From Halichondria panicea (lineage: Eukaryota; Porifera; Demospongiae; Suberitida; Halichondriidae), in the NCBI RefSeq assembly GCF_963675165.1, contig NC_087380.1, forward strand, positions 1,008,303 to 1,072,302: a stretch of 64,000 nucleotides of DNA, given 5' to 3'. The position numbers and the translations under genes are program-made. Below the pieces are notes generated by a model. That model made no database searches. It was not told the origin of the DNA and saw only the letters and a list, made by a program, of their open reading frames with translations. Position 1 is the first letter of the stretch. Every line of letters begins with the position of its first letter. Of this stretch, positions 56,201 through 64,000 are shown piece after piece.

Positions 56201-57817
56201 GTCATCAACAACTATCAAGTGGTGTCAATTTTCATGTAGACGGCCTATTTTGGTGACGGTCATTTAATAGCGTGTTTTGTCTACCGTGGTTCAATGCACA
56301 TTATAATGGTCGATTAGTTACTTTCAAAGTTGCACTTTTTTGGATAGCTTTTCATACAAGGTGTTACAAGCATGCTTGCTTTCTCTCCACTATCTATGGC
56401 TTAAATAGAGACTTGTGGCTCACCCACCATATTTGAGATAACCTGCTTTCAAGGTGTCTCTGTTTCTAGCACCCCCCCCCCCACACACACACGCACGCAC
56501 GCACACACACACACACACACACACAGGCCTCCCTGTGCTACTGACAGACTGCAGTGAAGCTGTTCTCCTAGGCAGTGCAGTACTGGCGGCTGTAGCTAGC
56601 GGAGTACAGGTCAGCCACACTGGAAGCCAACTAAGAGCCACTGCATAAGAGGTTCTATTGTCATTGGCCTAATTAAGACCTTGTGGTTTGCATGTGCTTA
56701 ATAATTATAATGGAGTAATGTGCGGAATAACTACAGTAGAGTAATTATAGTAGCAGAGTAACTCTTTTCAAGGTCGAAGGTTTTTTTGAGTCAAATGACC
56801 ATCTATAGGTTTCACCTTTGGTGGTCCCATGAGAGCTTGTTTGTTTGAAAGGACATTCTTATGGTTAAGTGTGGGTTGAAGGAATTGAGCATATTTGGGG
56901 ATGGAATATTTGTAAAGCCTTCCAAAGGATGCACTGTACTCCCCCACATGCAAACACAAGTAGGAACACTACTGCATGCAGTGTTCAGGAACACGTCAAT
57001 GAGTAGTACATTTAAAGTACCGATGTTTGTAACTTATGTAATCCAGCAAATTATTTTGTATTAGTTTACATGTAAATTACAAAATTTTAAATGCTTAGAG
57101 TTGGCTCTGTAACTGAAGTTGTGATCAATTTAAAACCTTAGAAGGAGCCCGTTCAGATGGTATGCTCAAATCCCAAATTCGAAACAGACAGGAAAACACT
57201 ATGACACCATGGGCTATAGCCTCTCTAAGCTTTTAGAAAATAAACGTTATATTGGACCAACGGCATTATAACGTTATGGCCATTAGATACTCTATTTAAG
57301 TCCCCTTCGTTTTAAGTTGGCTCTGTAACCCGACTTCTGCTTGTATGTCACTGCATGGCATATACCTACAAGTGCTACTGTACGTGCATGTACATTCAAT
57401 ATTCAAATTACCCAACTCATAATTCTACTAGTATTTGACTTGTTTCTCTTCATTTGTAGTTGCAAGAGGCCATGGCAACCATGAGCAAAGTTTCTCTGGA
57501 TACTTCCGTGCAACCAAACAAACAACCAGAAATTGTCAAGTAAGCAGTAAACTCTATTGTACTTTAGCTCTCTTTTAGGTGCACGAACTTTGACTGCACA
57601 CGTGACATCCTAAATAATGATTACAACTGTGCAGAATTAGTCCCCCAACCTTGATATCCTGTATTTCTAGCCCCCTTATTTTAAGTGGAAATGTTAGGAA
57701 TGATATCCTCACATTTACTGCCCTTGCCCTTGCAGATACCATGACAACAAGTACACCGTATTCAAGGAAATGTGCAGCGATCAAATCAAGTACAAGAAAA
57801 TGATGAAGGACACATGA
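40538..57817 (+). CDS. FGGY: FGGY family carbohydrate kinase
   Basis: Thirteen exons: 40538-40756, 41013-41368, 43373-43425, 43923-44138, 44809-44903, 46300-46407, 48612-48679, 49084-49231, 52285-52359, 55250-55370, 56527-56609, 57460-57539, 57736-57817; 567 aa (human FGGY 551). The N-terminal phosphate-binding loop reads [17 protein letters not shown]. Other family blocks: [58 protein letters not shown] (the 53 bp exon 3, found by this match), [72 protein letters not shown] and [10 protein letters not shown]. Known role: ATP-dependent phosphorylation of a sugar; D-ribulose-type substrates are reported for this subgroup. The introns total over 15 kb and hold most of the repeats of the right half of the window. 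Confidence 0.94.
40786..40916. mobile_element. Possible small palindromic element in FGGY intron 1
   Basis: Ends gtatagcgggttatttt and aaaataaccagctatac are imperfect inverted repeats; inner blocks (cgaggc, ggattgctcgaac, gttcgaggtcaatcc) also pair. Begins about 30 bp past exon 1. Confidence 0.6.
41456..41640. mobile_element. MITE-like element, family GGTAATTTCCGGGGG, copy 1
   Basis: Begins tggtaatttccgggggaca, then ttcgtggttttcgtggttgg, and ends taccggcta after gactaaatattgctcaac. The second copy is at 62240-62390. In this copy a 40 bp stretch (gaagcgacc to caactac) appears inserted. Confidence 0.75.
41821..43275. repeat. Large 16 bp minisatellite, about 90 copies
   Basis: Unit ATGATGCCTTCAGTAC. 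Two positions vary independently: ATGATGCC/ATAATGCC and CTTCAG/CCTCAG. A minority have GTGC for GTAC, and some junctions carry an extra ATG. It fills much of FGGY intron 2. Confidence 0.97.
43426..43922. other. FGGY intron 3
   Basis: About 500 bp without a gene. It contains three short tandem copies of tatggattgatgatgc (43470-43515). The open frame starting 43808 merely runs into exon 4. Confidence 0.6.
44203..44236. repeat. Poly-G tract
   Basis: About 22 consecutive G, then ttattttggggg. Other poly-G runs occur near 49638-49654, 49790-49801 and 62257-62272. Confidence 0.9.
44711..44777. repeat. (CA)n microsatellite upstream of FGGY exon 5
   Basis: About 33 CA units, 31 bp before the acceptor. 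Confidence 0.95.
44904..46299. other. FGGY intron 5
   Basis: 1.4 kb without a recognised gene; mostly AT-rich unique sequence that ends in CA-rich sequence feeding the exon 6 acceptor. Confidence 0.6.
47143..47224. repeat. 28 bp tandem repeat, three copies
   Basis: Unit gtggaagccaactaatgaga with ttagt linkers; the first copy has gaaagcc. Confidence 0.9.
47854..47916. repeat. 31 bp duplication
   Basis: aagtaacggtgatgcaaatt followed by aataatattgg occurs twice in direct succession. Confidence 0.9.
48208..48289. mobile_element. 82 bp miniature inverted-repeat element
   Basis: The ends atatagtcagggtgtcatac (48208-48227) and 48270-48289 are perfect 20 bp inverted repeats around a 42 bp centre. 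It lies in FGGY intron 6. Confidence 0.85.
48660..48739 (+). repeat. 40 bp duplication of an exon end and its donor
   Basis: The last 20 bp of FGGY exon 7, the donor (atcag|gtgatc) and 20 bp of intron are repeated at once. Use of the second donor would add 40 nt and an immediate in-frame TGA. Confidence 0.85.
48766..48802. repeat. Short perfect hairpin
   Basis: Arms ggaaccgtgtacatg (48766-48780) and catgtacacggttcc (48788-48802) with a 7 bp loop. Confidence 0.85.
48930..49083. repeat. CA-rich tract ending at the FGGY exon 8 acceptor
   Basis: CA runs with interspersed ctccacac and aactcaacac, directly joining the acceptor cacacacag|t. Confidence 0.9.
49232..50830. repeat. Degenerate tandem repeats in FGGY intron 8
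   Basis: Phrases such as agaatcccctgtgcttggg, ttcattgcttctca, atgtctttgttgt and gaggtagctagtggttt recur every 300-400 bp, four to five times. One unit (49590-49630) even contains a decayed copy of the exon 8 end, gctacgcggcatgatgag, with the donor GT lost. Confidence 0.65.
50933..51086. mobile_element. MITE-like element, family CTGGAGTTTG, copy 2
   Basis: Ends ctggagtttgtagaatcttt and agattcttcaaagtccag; the interior matches the reverse complement of 30841-30991. Confidence 0.75.
51087..52284. other. Distal part of FGGY intron 8
   Basis: No gene recognised. Contains three short copies of gtagctagggcacac-like sequence (51195-51240), a 63 bp duplication and a CA-rich end feeding the exon 9 acceptor. 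Confidence 0.55.
51896..52021. repeat. 63 bp direct duplication
   Basis: tgtagtgatcccatgtacac through gtgcatgcactgat occurs twice in a row, nearly identical. Confidence 0.85.
53079..53190. mobile_element. Tigger/pogo-like MITE
   Basis: Ends cagtagaacctcgctaatcc and ggattagcgagggtctactg are inverted repeats with two mismatches. This end type is typical of pogo/Tigger-class non-autonomous elements. TA flanks the left end; the right flank is CA. Confidence 0.75.
53203..53297. repeat. (GT)n microsatellite
   Basis: Long GT run with GGTG variants. Confidence 0.95.
54317..54433. repeat. Imperfect direct duplication in FGGY intron 9
   Basis: gtggtctcaatagagaggga, then ggtctctttagggaggtcaa and tagtgatagca, occur twice; the second copy is slightly shorter. 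Confidence 0.85.
55371..57459. other. FGGY introns 10 and 11
   Basis: About 2 kb apart from exon 11 at 56527-56609. Intron 10 ends in C- and CA-runs at the acceptor. Intron 11 contains a degenerate member of the palindromic repeat family (about 57085-57300: aagcttttagaaaataaacg, acgttatggcc). Confidence 0.55.
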
Positions 57818-58343
57818 TTAGACGAAATTAGTGACTACATTATTTTCGTTGTTTCATGTGTGGCCCGTGGTTGTGTACGTGATGCTTGGGTTCATCTTGT
57901 GACTTGTGATATAATTTTTCTATGACAATTTGTGATGCTATTTACATAGAGAGATTCTAGACCTTGGCCTGGTAGTACACTAGGTCAATTATGACGAATT
58001 ATGACGCACTTACTCATTGATTCACACGTTGCTGCGGTCGCTTGAAATAGACACCAATTATAATGGCATTGAGATTCCTTTTATGGCTTTTAACCGCAGG
58101 AATGCATTTTAGTTCCGTTAGGTCACCAAAACCACAGTGCTGTAAAAATAGACAGGCAAGCATAAATAATTAAATCAACTCAAGTTCGCATATAAAGCTA
58201 GATATCCCACCGAGAAAATCAATTTCACAAACTAATCAGCCTTGCTAAGTAGAGCTGACCGTAATAGATTATTGCAAAGAAGAGTTTGCAGAGACCATTC
58301 TCAAGTGTGCATAACAAGAAAGCCACAACTCCTTTGTTCAGAG
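57818..58343 (+). promoter_or_regulatory. JUN promoter and 5' UTR region
   Basis: 526 bp between the FGGY stop and the JUN start. TATAAAG lies at 58191-58197. Upstream, TGACGCA (58000-58006) and TTACTCA resemble CRE/AP-1 half-matches, as expected for an autoregulated JUN gene; this is a motif reading only. The frame is open upstream of the ATG, but the first ATG is at 58344. Confidence 0.5.
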
Positions 58344-59384
58344 ATGATGTCAGTCAACCAACACGGAAGCCTTTATGATCTGCAGGACGATAGATTCTCC
58401 AGCTCACCAAGATCTGATTTTTACCTGGACCTACAGCAAGAGAAGCTCAAGCAACTAAAGCCACACTACTCAATCGCCTCAAGTCAATCCCTCAACCTTT
58501 CACTCAACACTCCCGATATCACTACCCTGCTCTCAGACGTTGCAGCTCAGAGCTCGTCCATAACTACTCAAGCTCCCACACCTAATTCATTCTTTAGAAG
58601 CCAAGTAACACAAGAGCAAGAGATGTATGCTCAGGGATTTCTCCAGGCTCTCGATGAACTCCACACAACTGTGAGTGGACCCAGAGACCTAGTGAGAGCT
58701 CCAACTGCAGTTACTCTACCACAGCAAGAGATGCCAAGACAGCCCGCTGCTGGCAACCACCATAAAGTGATCTCAAGTGCCCCTGTGGTACACCATCATC
58801 TACCATCACCACCAATTGCAATTGGTTCGAACCCAACCCTCGAAGCAGTGTCACCGTACGTGACAGCCACTCTCGATTTCATTCCCAACATCCCCTCCTC
58901 CCAGCCTGAAGCCACTTCCGCATTTATGAGTCGAAGCGGTTCGACTAGTCTGAACTACGCTACAAACTCTTACCCTCACTTCAGCAACCTATACCCTGGA
59001 AGTCAAGCAGTGGACGCTTACAGTGGCTACAACACAGCCATTAGCAGTGCCGCTCACATTATGCCTGCTCTCCCCTCATCCCAAGTACGAGATCTTCAAA
59101 ATGTGGTCCCGGCCGATATGCATACCCAAGAACAGATGAAAGAGGAGAGGAAGAAAGCACGCAATCGAATGGCTGCTTCCAAATGCCGTCTCCGAAGACT
59201 GCAACGAGAATCTGAACTGCAAGGAAAAGTGAGGGTCCTGAAAGAACACAACCAAGAACTAAACTCTGAGGTCACTGATCTACGAGACCAAATAACCAGT
59301 CTGAAGCGTGCTCTGATCCAGCACATGAAGGGCGGATGTCATGTTAATTTCCCTGAGGGCTATGTATTAGACTCATCTGAGTAA
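58344..59384 (+). CDS. JUN: JUN-type bZIP transcription factor (AP-1)
   Basis: Single exon of 346 codons. The first ATG is at 58344 (MMSVNQHGSLYDL); upstream frame has only non-ATG codons. The N-terminal half has a Jun transactivation block: LNTPDITTLLSDVAAQ, TTQAPTPNSFFRSQ, then QEMYAQGFLQALDELH, parallel to c-Jun's TPTPTQF and EGFAEGFVRALAELH region, with TP sites suited to JNK. The bZIP is at about residues 265-330: ERKKARNRMAASKCRLRRLQ is the DNA-contact region with the invariant N..AA..CR, followed by a leucine zipper (LQGKVRVLKEHNQELNSEV). Absence of introns is a feature shared with c-jun. Nuclear; binds TRE sites as homo- or heterodimer. The C-terminal HVNFPEGYVLDSSE is lineage-specific. 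Confidence 0.93.
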   Translation: MMSVNQHGSLYDLQDDRFSSSPRSDFYLDLQQEKLKQLKPHYSIASSQSLNLSLNTPDITTLLSDVAAQSSSITTQAPTPNSFFRSQVTQEQEMYAQGFLQALDELHTTVSGPRDLVRAPTAVTLPQQEMPRQPAAGNHHKVISSAPVVHHHLPSPPIAIGSNPTLEAVSPYVTATLDFIPNIPSSQPEATSAFMSRSGSTSLNYATNSYPHFSNLYPGSQAVDAYSGYNTAISSAAHIMPALPSSQVRDLQNVVPADMHTQEQMKEERKKARNRMAASKCRLRRLQRESELQGKVRVLKEHNQELNSEVTDLRDQITSLKRALIQHMKGGCHVNFPEGYVLDSSE

Positions 59385-60306
59385 TTTTCTATGTTTTGTT
59401 GAATGTATGTATGTTTCTTTTTTTCTTTTTCACAATACTAGACACACACATTGGACGTTTTATACTTTATTACTGACCTGTATAACATTATTATTGACAA
59501 TCCTAAATCTTTGTATGACTATAGAATATTGAATGATTATTTTACATTGGTTATCACTGCTTCCCAAATCTGCCTGGTAAAACACATGCCATCTGATGTC
59601 ATAATTGGAGTCAATGAAGTGACCTCTCCGGAAGTCATATGTTAAAGTTCATTGTGCCCACATCCTGACTTGAGAGTACATTCACGCACCACAGCTAATC
59701 TATTCCCTAAGCAACGCTCCACAGTGCCAGTAACTACCATAGCAACTTTATTGTGGGGCACAAGTGGATAATAGCAACCATACCTTAGCTTCTAAATCTC
59801 CAACTATGCATAAAATTAATTGTATAGTGTCCACACACAACACACACCAATCGCTCTACCCCTGCACGCGCGCGCACCGGGTATTATATATATATATATA
59901 TACACAGAGTCAGCATCTATCACTGGACGAAAAGTTAAATATTTCCTGCTACAGTGCAGGCCTGAAATCCTGCACTTTCTCGAAGAACATCACATTTCCT
60001 GACCCGTCCTGTAGCAGTATAGGGTACAATTTCCTGTAGACTTACGTATACACCTATCCTGCAAAACTTCAGGATAGGTGCAGGAAATTGTGCCCTGTCC
60101 TGTACATCTCAGGAAATTTAGCTTTTTGCCCAGTGTATATAGAACATGCAAATCATGCAAATGTTTCGAAATGTTTTGCAAGATACCACAAGCAATATTG
60201 GACACAAGGGGAAAACACAATTTAATAAATTCATGTACACACACACGAGTAATGTATTAAGAATCAGTTTTTAGAGTCACTGTCTCCAGTAGTTCAAAAA
60301 CAGGCT
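59385..60306. other. Convergent flank between JUN and the His-rich gene
   Basis: No gene seen. 59940-60120 is rich in short inverted repeats built on cctgca and aggaaattt (for example cacctatcctgc and aggataggtgcagg), which could be a decayed palindromic element. Confidence 0.55.
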
Positions 60307-60639
60307 TCACAAGATCACACAGCATTCTCCGCCATTGTTGTGATGGTGATGATGATGTCCGTGATGGTGGTGTGGAGGGTGGTGTACTGGCTCCGGGAAG
60401 TGGGTGTGGCCATGTCCATGATGGTGGGCCTGTCCATGTCCGTGATGGTGGGCCTGTCCATGTCCGTGATGGTGGGCGTGGTCATGTCCGTGATGGTGGC
60501 CATGGTGGGGGATGAGGTGGTCCCGCTCATTGTGAACTACGTTAGCTTCATGTCTCAGATGGGAGGCAGCTCCGAAATGGCCGTGTCTTGCTTCCTGCAG
60601 AGAGTGTGTGTGTGGTGTGTGGAGTGTGTGTGTGTGCGC

Positions 60640-60683
<44 letters not shown>

Positions 60684-62533
60684 AAGTGTGTGTGAATATA
60701 GTGACATCCTCATTAAGAGGTTTCCTTTGAAGGCTTCCTTTGAACTATACCCTATATTAACAGATTGGTGGCTCAGCTGGTACATGTAACTTCATTACTG
60801 TAATGAACTGTTTGCATACAAAGTTGATCTCAACAGAATAAAAACTTCATCCCAAGACAGCTTCCTAACAACACGTGTCAGATGGTATGATTACCGTAAT
60901 AAGGGACAAATGGTAGAAGAAAACAAGATAATAAAATTAATTTTCAGTATTATGCTCCATTTCACCTTTATTACAACTTTGCACGTACCAGGTATAGCTG
61001 TATATAGTATAGGAGGTGACAAATCCACACCACCTAACTGTCCCCGCTTTATCTTAATGTCAGGCCTCATTGCACATGTACACGTCAGATGCTTTAGGGA
61101 CTAATAGGCTTACAGCACTAACCTTTAGAATCATGTGATTACTGACCTCTTTTAAAAAAAATTGTTTATATAAACTGAAATGCTGATACTTCCAACCATC
61201 AACTCCAATGTTTTGACATCTATATAGTTACGGTGCATCTACCCTCAATATTATAAAATACCCTGCACGGCTGCTACAAGTATACAAACTATCGACAGTA
61301 TGCTTACACAACGTGAGTTTCTCTTTCAATAATTAGGGAAATCAGGCATACCCTTGCCTGTGCAACTTCCAAATGTAGCTTTCAAAATTATCCTAGGCAA
61401 TTGGGAAAACGATACATGGATGTATAAAATCTTATGAAATGTCAACCACCCACTTCATAACATAGGGAAACGCTATCAGTGACATCATGCATAAAAATAA
61501 TCCTTCAACTCTCCCTAGTGGCCTTGTGAGTGTACACTAAACTTTAAACAGAGCAGCATTTTATAAAACAACATTAGATGCTATAACGTACACTGCTGTA
61601 TAAGTTATGCACACAACTCTATGGTTCTCATAGCTAGAGAGAAGCGACATAATTCAATTGCCAATTTCTCCTATTTAGACATTACCCAGCTGGGGTAGCA
61701 CTGTACAATATTTCAGTTACCATCGAAATCAAATTAGGGTACATCCTGTTGGCACACAGAAACCACTCAATGGCAGAAGCACTTGCTCTGTGTGGTTTCT
61801 TAGTAACAGAACTCTTACACACCAAGTACATTGTAATGTGAGCTCCACCACTGAACCACCTTGTGGTTATTCTAGTGCATTTTTCTTTTTGTGGGAATTA
61901 ATTTCGATGATAATTATGGCTGCTAGCTCATACAAAACTATGGATTTATTAGGGGAGGCTATAAAGAGGGACTAGTGAACAGGGGTTGTTTACCTCTTCC
62001 ACACTGAAGGTACAGGAAAGGTGATTATGAAGGTCATATATACATAACCTACTAAAGGTCAAAGGTCCCCTAACAATATACACTACATACTCACAAACAA
62101 TAAACGTAAAGGTCATTTGAACGACAGATTGCTTAGTCATAATTATGCAGAACAAAGGATGTACACACTCGAGGTCAACTAGCTACAGAGTACATTATCC
62201 TGTTAGTAATTTGACTACACAGTACATACCATATACATGTAGCTGATAATTTCCGGGGGGGGGGGGGGGGGGACAAAATATTCGTGGTTTTCGTGGTTGG
62301 AGCTCTGGCCACGAATATTTTATCCACAAAGTGACTAAATATTGCTCAACTTTCAAATGTTTTCCCCCCGAAAATTACCGGCTACATGTATACGGTTACT
62401 TCTATAGCCATAGAACTGTACTGGAGGTATTAATATTCAAAAAGCTCTTCGAATTTAAAGTATAAGAGTATAATCTCACCTCCCTGGCCTCTCTCCGGAG
62501 AGCTTGTTCCTCGTGACGTAGTGCTCTGTTCAT
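60307..62533 (-). CDS. Small histidine-rich protein with C-terminal CaaX box
   Basis: Two coding exons, 62533-62480 and 60594-60307; 113 aa. The first part is a charged helix (MNRALRHEEQALRREAREEA), then RHGHFGAASHLRHEANVVHN. From about residue 47 the protein is dominated by His: HHGHHHGHDH, three copies of AHHHGHGQ/H, and later HHHHGHHHHHH. It ends NNGGECCVIL, where CVIL fits a CaaX prenylation box (final Leu favours geranylgeranyl) and the preceding Cys could be palmitoylated. The start is the first ATG of an exon whose acceptor at 62548 implies an upstream, probably non-coding exon; the frame upstream of the ATG is open for only four codons here, so a longer N terminus is not excluded. A membrane-tethered metal (Zn, Cu or Ni) binding role is inferred. 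I recognise no named family. Confidence 0.7.
60601..60690. repeat. (GT)n tract abutting a minus-strand acceptor
   Basis: GT/GC run next to the acceptor of the His-rich exon (CA-rich on the minus strand, ending ctctctgcag). Confidence 0.9.
60691..62479. other. Intron of the His-rich gene
   Basis: 1.8 kb, AT-rich, no gene recognised. Contains the MITE at 62240-62390 near its 5' end. Confidence 0.55.
62240..62390. mobile_element. MITE-like element, family GGTAATTTCCGGGGG, copy 2
   Basis: Starts ctgataatttccggggg with an expanded poly-G, then ttcgtggttttcgtggttgg, gactaaatattgctcaac, and ends cccccgaaaattaccggct. The terminal inverted repeats pair (taatttccggggg with cccccgaaaatta). Confidence 0.8.
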
Positions 62534-62547
62534 GTCTCCACCAGCTT

Positions 62548-64000
62548 CTGCACAGGACAAACACACACACACACACACAGAGTTAATACATTGATACTCA
62601 ATACTATATACATGCATCTCTGGGTGTAGTGGTTCATTCTAAACAGGCCACCATTCTTTATAGTGTGACAGACACACACAGTTTACTGTATACAGGGAAT
62701 CAGGAAAAACACACACACACACACACAAAGCTTTCACAGGGAATGATATAACCAGTTGACTATGTTCCCACAGTTTCCATACGGTATTATAATTACTAGC
62801 CAATTATGTTACACAGCAACAAAACTTGGAATTAAGTGAATGACTACCTTTGAACTTAAGTACTAAAGAGCCTAATAGCCTAATGAGGTGAAGCAGCTAC
62901 AAAGGTTAGGGGGGGAGAGAAGCTTCACATGAATGAATGCAGTCTACTGAAAGGCAGCCAGGAGGGAGACAAGAGGAAGACAGGGAGACAGGGAGACAGG
63001 ATACATTTGTATAGATATAAAACGTACAACTTCTGGAAGTGTAGGTAAGGAAGTGGATGAACACTAATCAATTAAAAAGTTGTCTGAAATTGATGAGTGG
63101 GGGTTCAAATAAGCTCAATAAGCTCAGTGGGAATGCTGAGGCTACGATAAGTGCCAAATAGGTTGGAAGTCATAATAATGCATCTAGAATGTGTATGCAC
63201 AAACACACATGCACCGCTATACACACAATGACAACAGTGAAATTCCTCCAAGGGTAAACTCCACTGAACTTAACCAAAACTTCCCTTTAAAGAGCCGCTA
63301 CCATATTTGAATTGTACAAGGCATGTGCATTTAGCTTTTACAGAGCTTGTACTTAGCTTGTACTTAGCTTGTACTTCGCTTGTACTTCGCTTGTACTTCG
63401 CTTGTACTTACTTACTTGTAGCTTGTACAGAGCTTCAGGCACTTTAATACAATGCTCCAGATTGCTTTGCTGATACCATGCACATGCGCTAAGGAGAACT
63501 ATCTTATCACTATAATCAATCATACATGCCTAAGAAATTAAGTCTGGTGACCAACTGTTGATTAAGCTGAAAACAACACCATAACAAAGCTAAGGTACGT
63601 CACATGAATTAAACCCCAATTATCATATCATATAGCGGGCGGACGATATCTTTTAGAACATTTTTATCTTAATAATTGTCGTATCATTAAAACACCATTC
63701 TCCATGGATAGCAATTTTTTATCTACTGAGCCATGCAACGTGTGTGCATCCAACAAAGTGCATAGAACCTCATAATTTTATAGGGTAACTCTACACCACT
63801 GCACACGCACTTACTGAGCTCTCTATTGAATGCAGGCTAGGACGGTGCAGCTCAGTGGATCGACCAGAGAAGATACTGCCCTCAATGTAAAACGGTAGCC
63901 TCTACACAGGCTCTCCTTTTTCTGTTCTTTATCACAATCGTTCAATAAGATAAAATACTGTATTATTCGTTCAATGAGATAAAATACGGTATTAATTGGA
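62548..64000. other. Right-end region, no confident coding gene
   Basis: Mostly AT-rich unique sequence with short CA runs. On the minus strand a strong donor-like site (CTCA|GTAAGTGCG, near 63811) follows a stretch at 63811-63895. This could be a 5' UTR exon of the His-rich gene; it has no ATG, and its only open frame would end in the wrong phase for coding. Confidence 0.4.
63335..63430. repeat. 11-12 bp tandem repeat
   Basis: About seven copies of agcttgtactt/cgcttgtactt, flanked by agagcttgtact and agcttgtacag. Confidence 0.9.

Noticed and set aside
63811-63895. Coding exon of an upstream gene on the minus strand
   Set aside because: The only open frame has no ATG and ends in phase 0, while the next exon needs phase 1. 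A non-coding leader exon remains possible.

Overview
The window is animal nuclear DNA. Every protein gene is split by short GT-AG introns (AVL9 and JUN excepted), coding is on both strands, and intergenic gaps are small. Single-copy metazoan genes sit beside CCP/Ig and somatomedin-B/FN3 surface receptors. AT-rich introns are full of (CA)n microsatellites, palindromic MITE-like elements and minisatellites. A compact early-branching invertebrate such as a demosponge fits best, but the species is inferred, not shown. All gene models were spliced by eye; reading phases agree at every junction of the models listed.

Layout: (1) 327-3059 +, CCP/Ig single-pass receptor with a tandemly repeated tyrosine-motif tail. 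(2) 3383-7882 -, PUF60 splicing factor. (3) 8022-11206 +, CCP6/AGBL4 tubulin deglutamylase. (4) 11383-13746 -, SGSH heparan N-sulfatase. (5) 13898-15990 -, CAAP1. (6) 16214-21528 +, ERMP1. (7) 21.5-27.2 kb, gene-poor block with a degenerate tandem array, palindromes and a second copy of the ERMP1 last exon. (8) 27220-31475 +, somatomedin-B/FN3 membrane protein. (9) 31807-38724 -, ankyrin-repeat plus PH-domain protein. (10) 38955-40469 -, intronless AVL9. (11) 40538-57817 +, FGGY carbohydrate kinase with very large repeat-rich introns. (12) 58344-59384 +, intronless JUN-type bZIP factor. (13) 60307-62533 -, small histidine-rich protein ending in a CaaX box. 62.5-64 kb holds no confident gene.

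Three head-to-head pairs share very short intergenic regions: PUF60/AGBL4 (139 bp), CAAP1/ERMP1 (223 bp) and AVL9/FGGY (68 bp). The genes are mostly unrelated housekeeping functions (splicing, tubulin modification, lysosomal heparan degradation, apoptosis control, ER proteolysis, late secretory traffic, sugar kinase) rather than a pathway cluster.

The most notable observations are tandem duplications that copy splice sites (receptor tail, AGBL4 last-but-one exon, FGGY exon 7, ANK-PH exon 7), (CA)n tracts used in place of polypyrimidine tracts at many 3' splice sites, the histidine-rich CaaX protein, a 1.45 kb minisatellite with two binary variable positions, and several hairpin element families present more than once.
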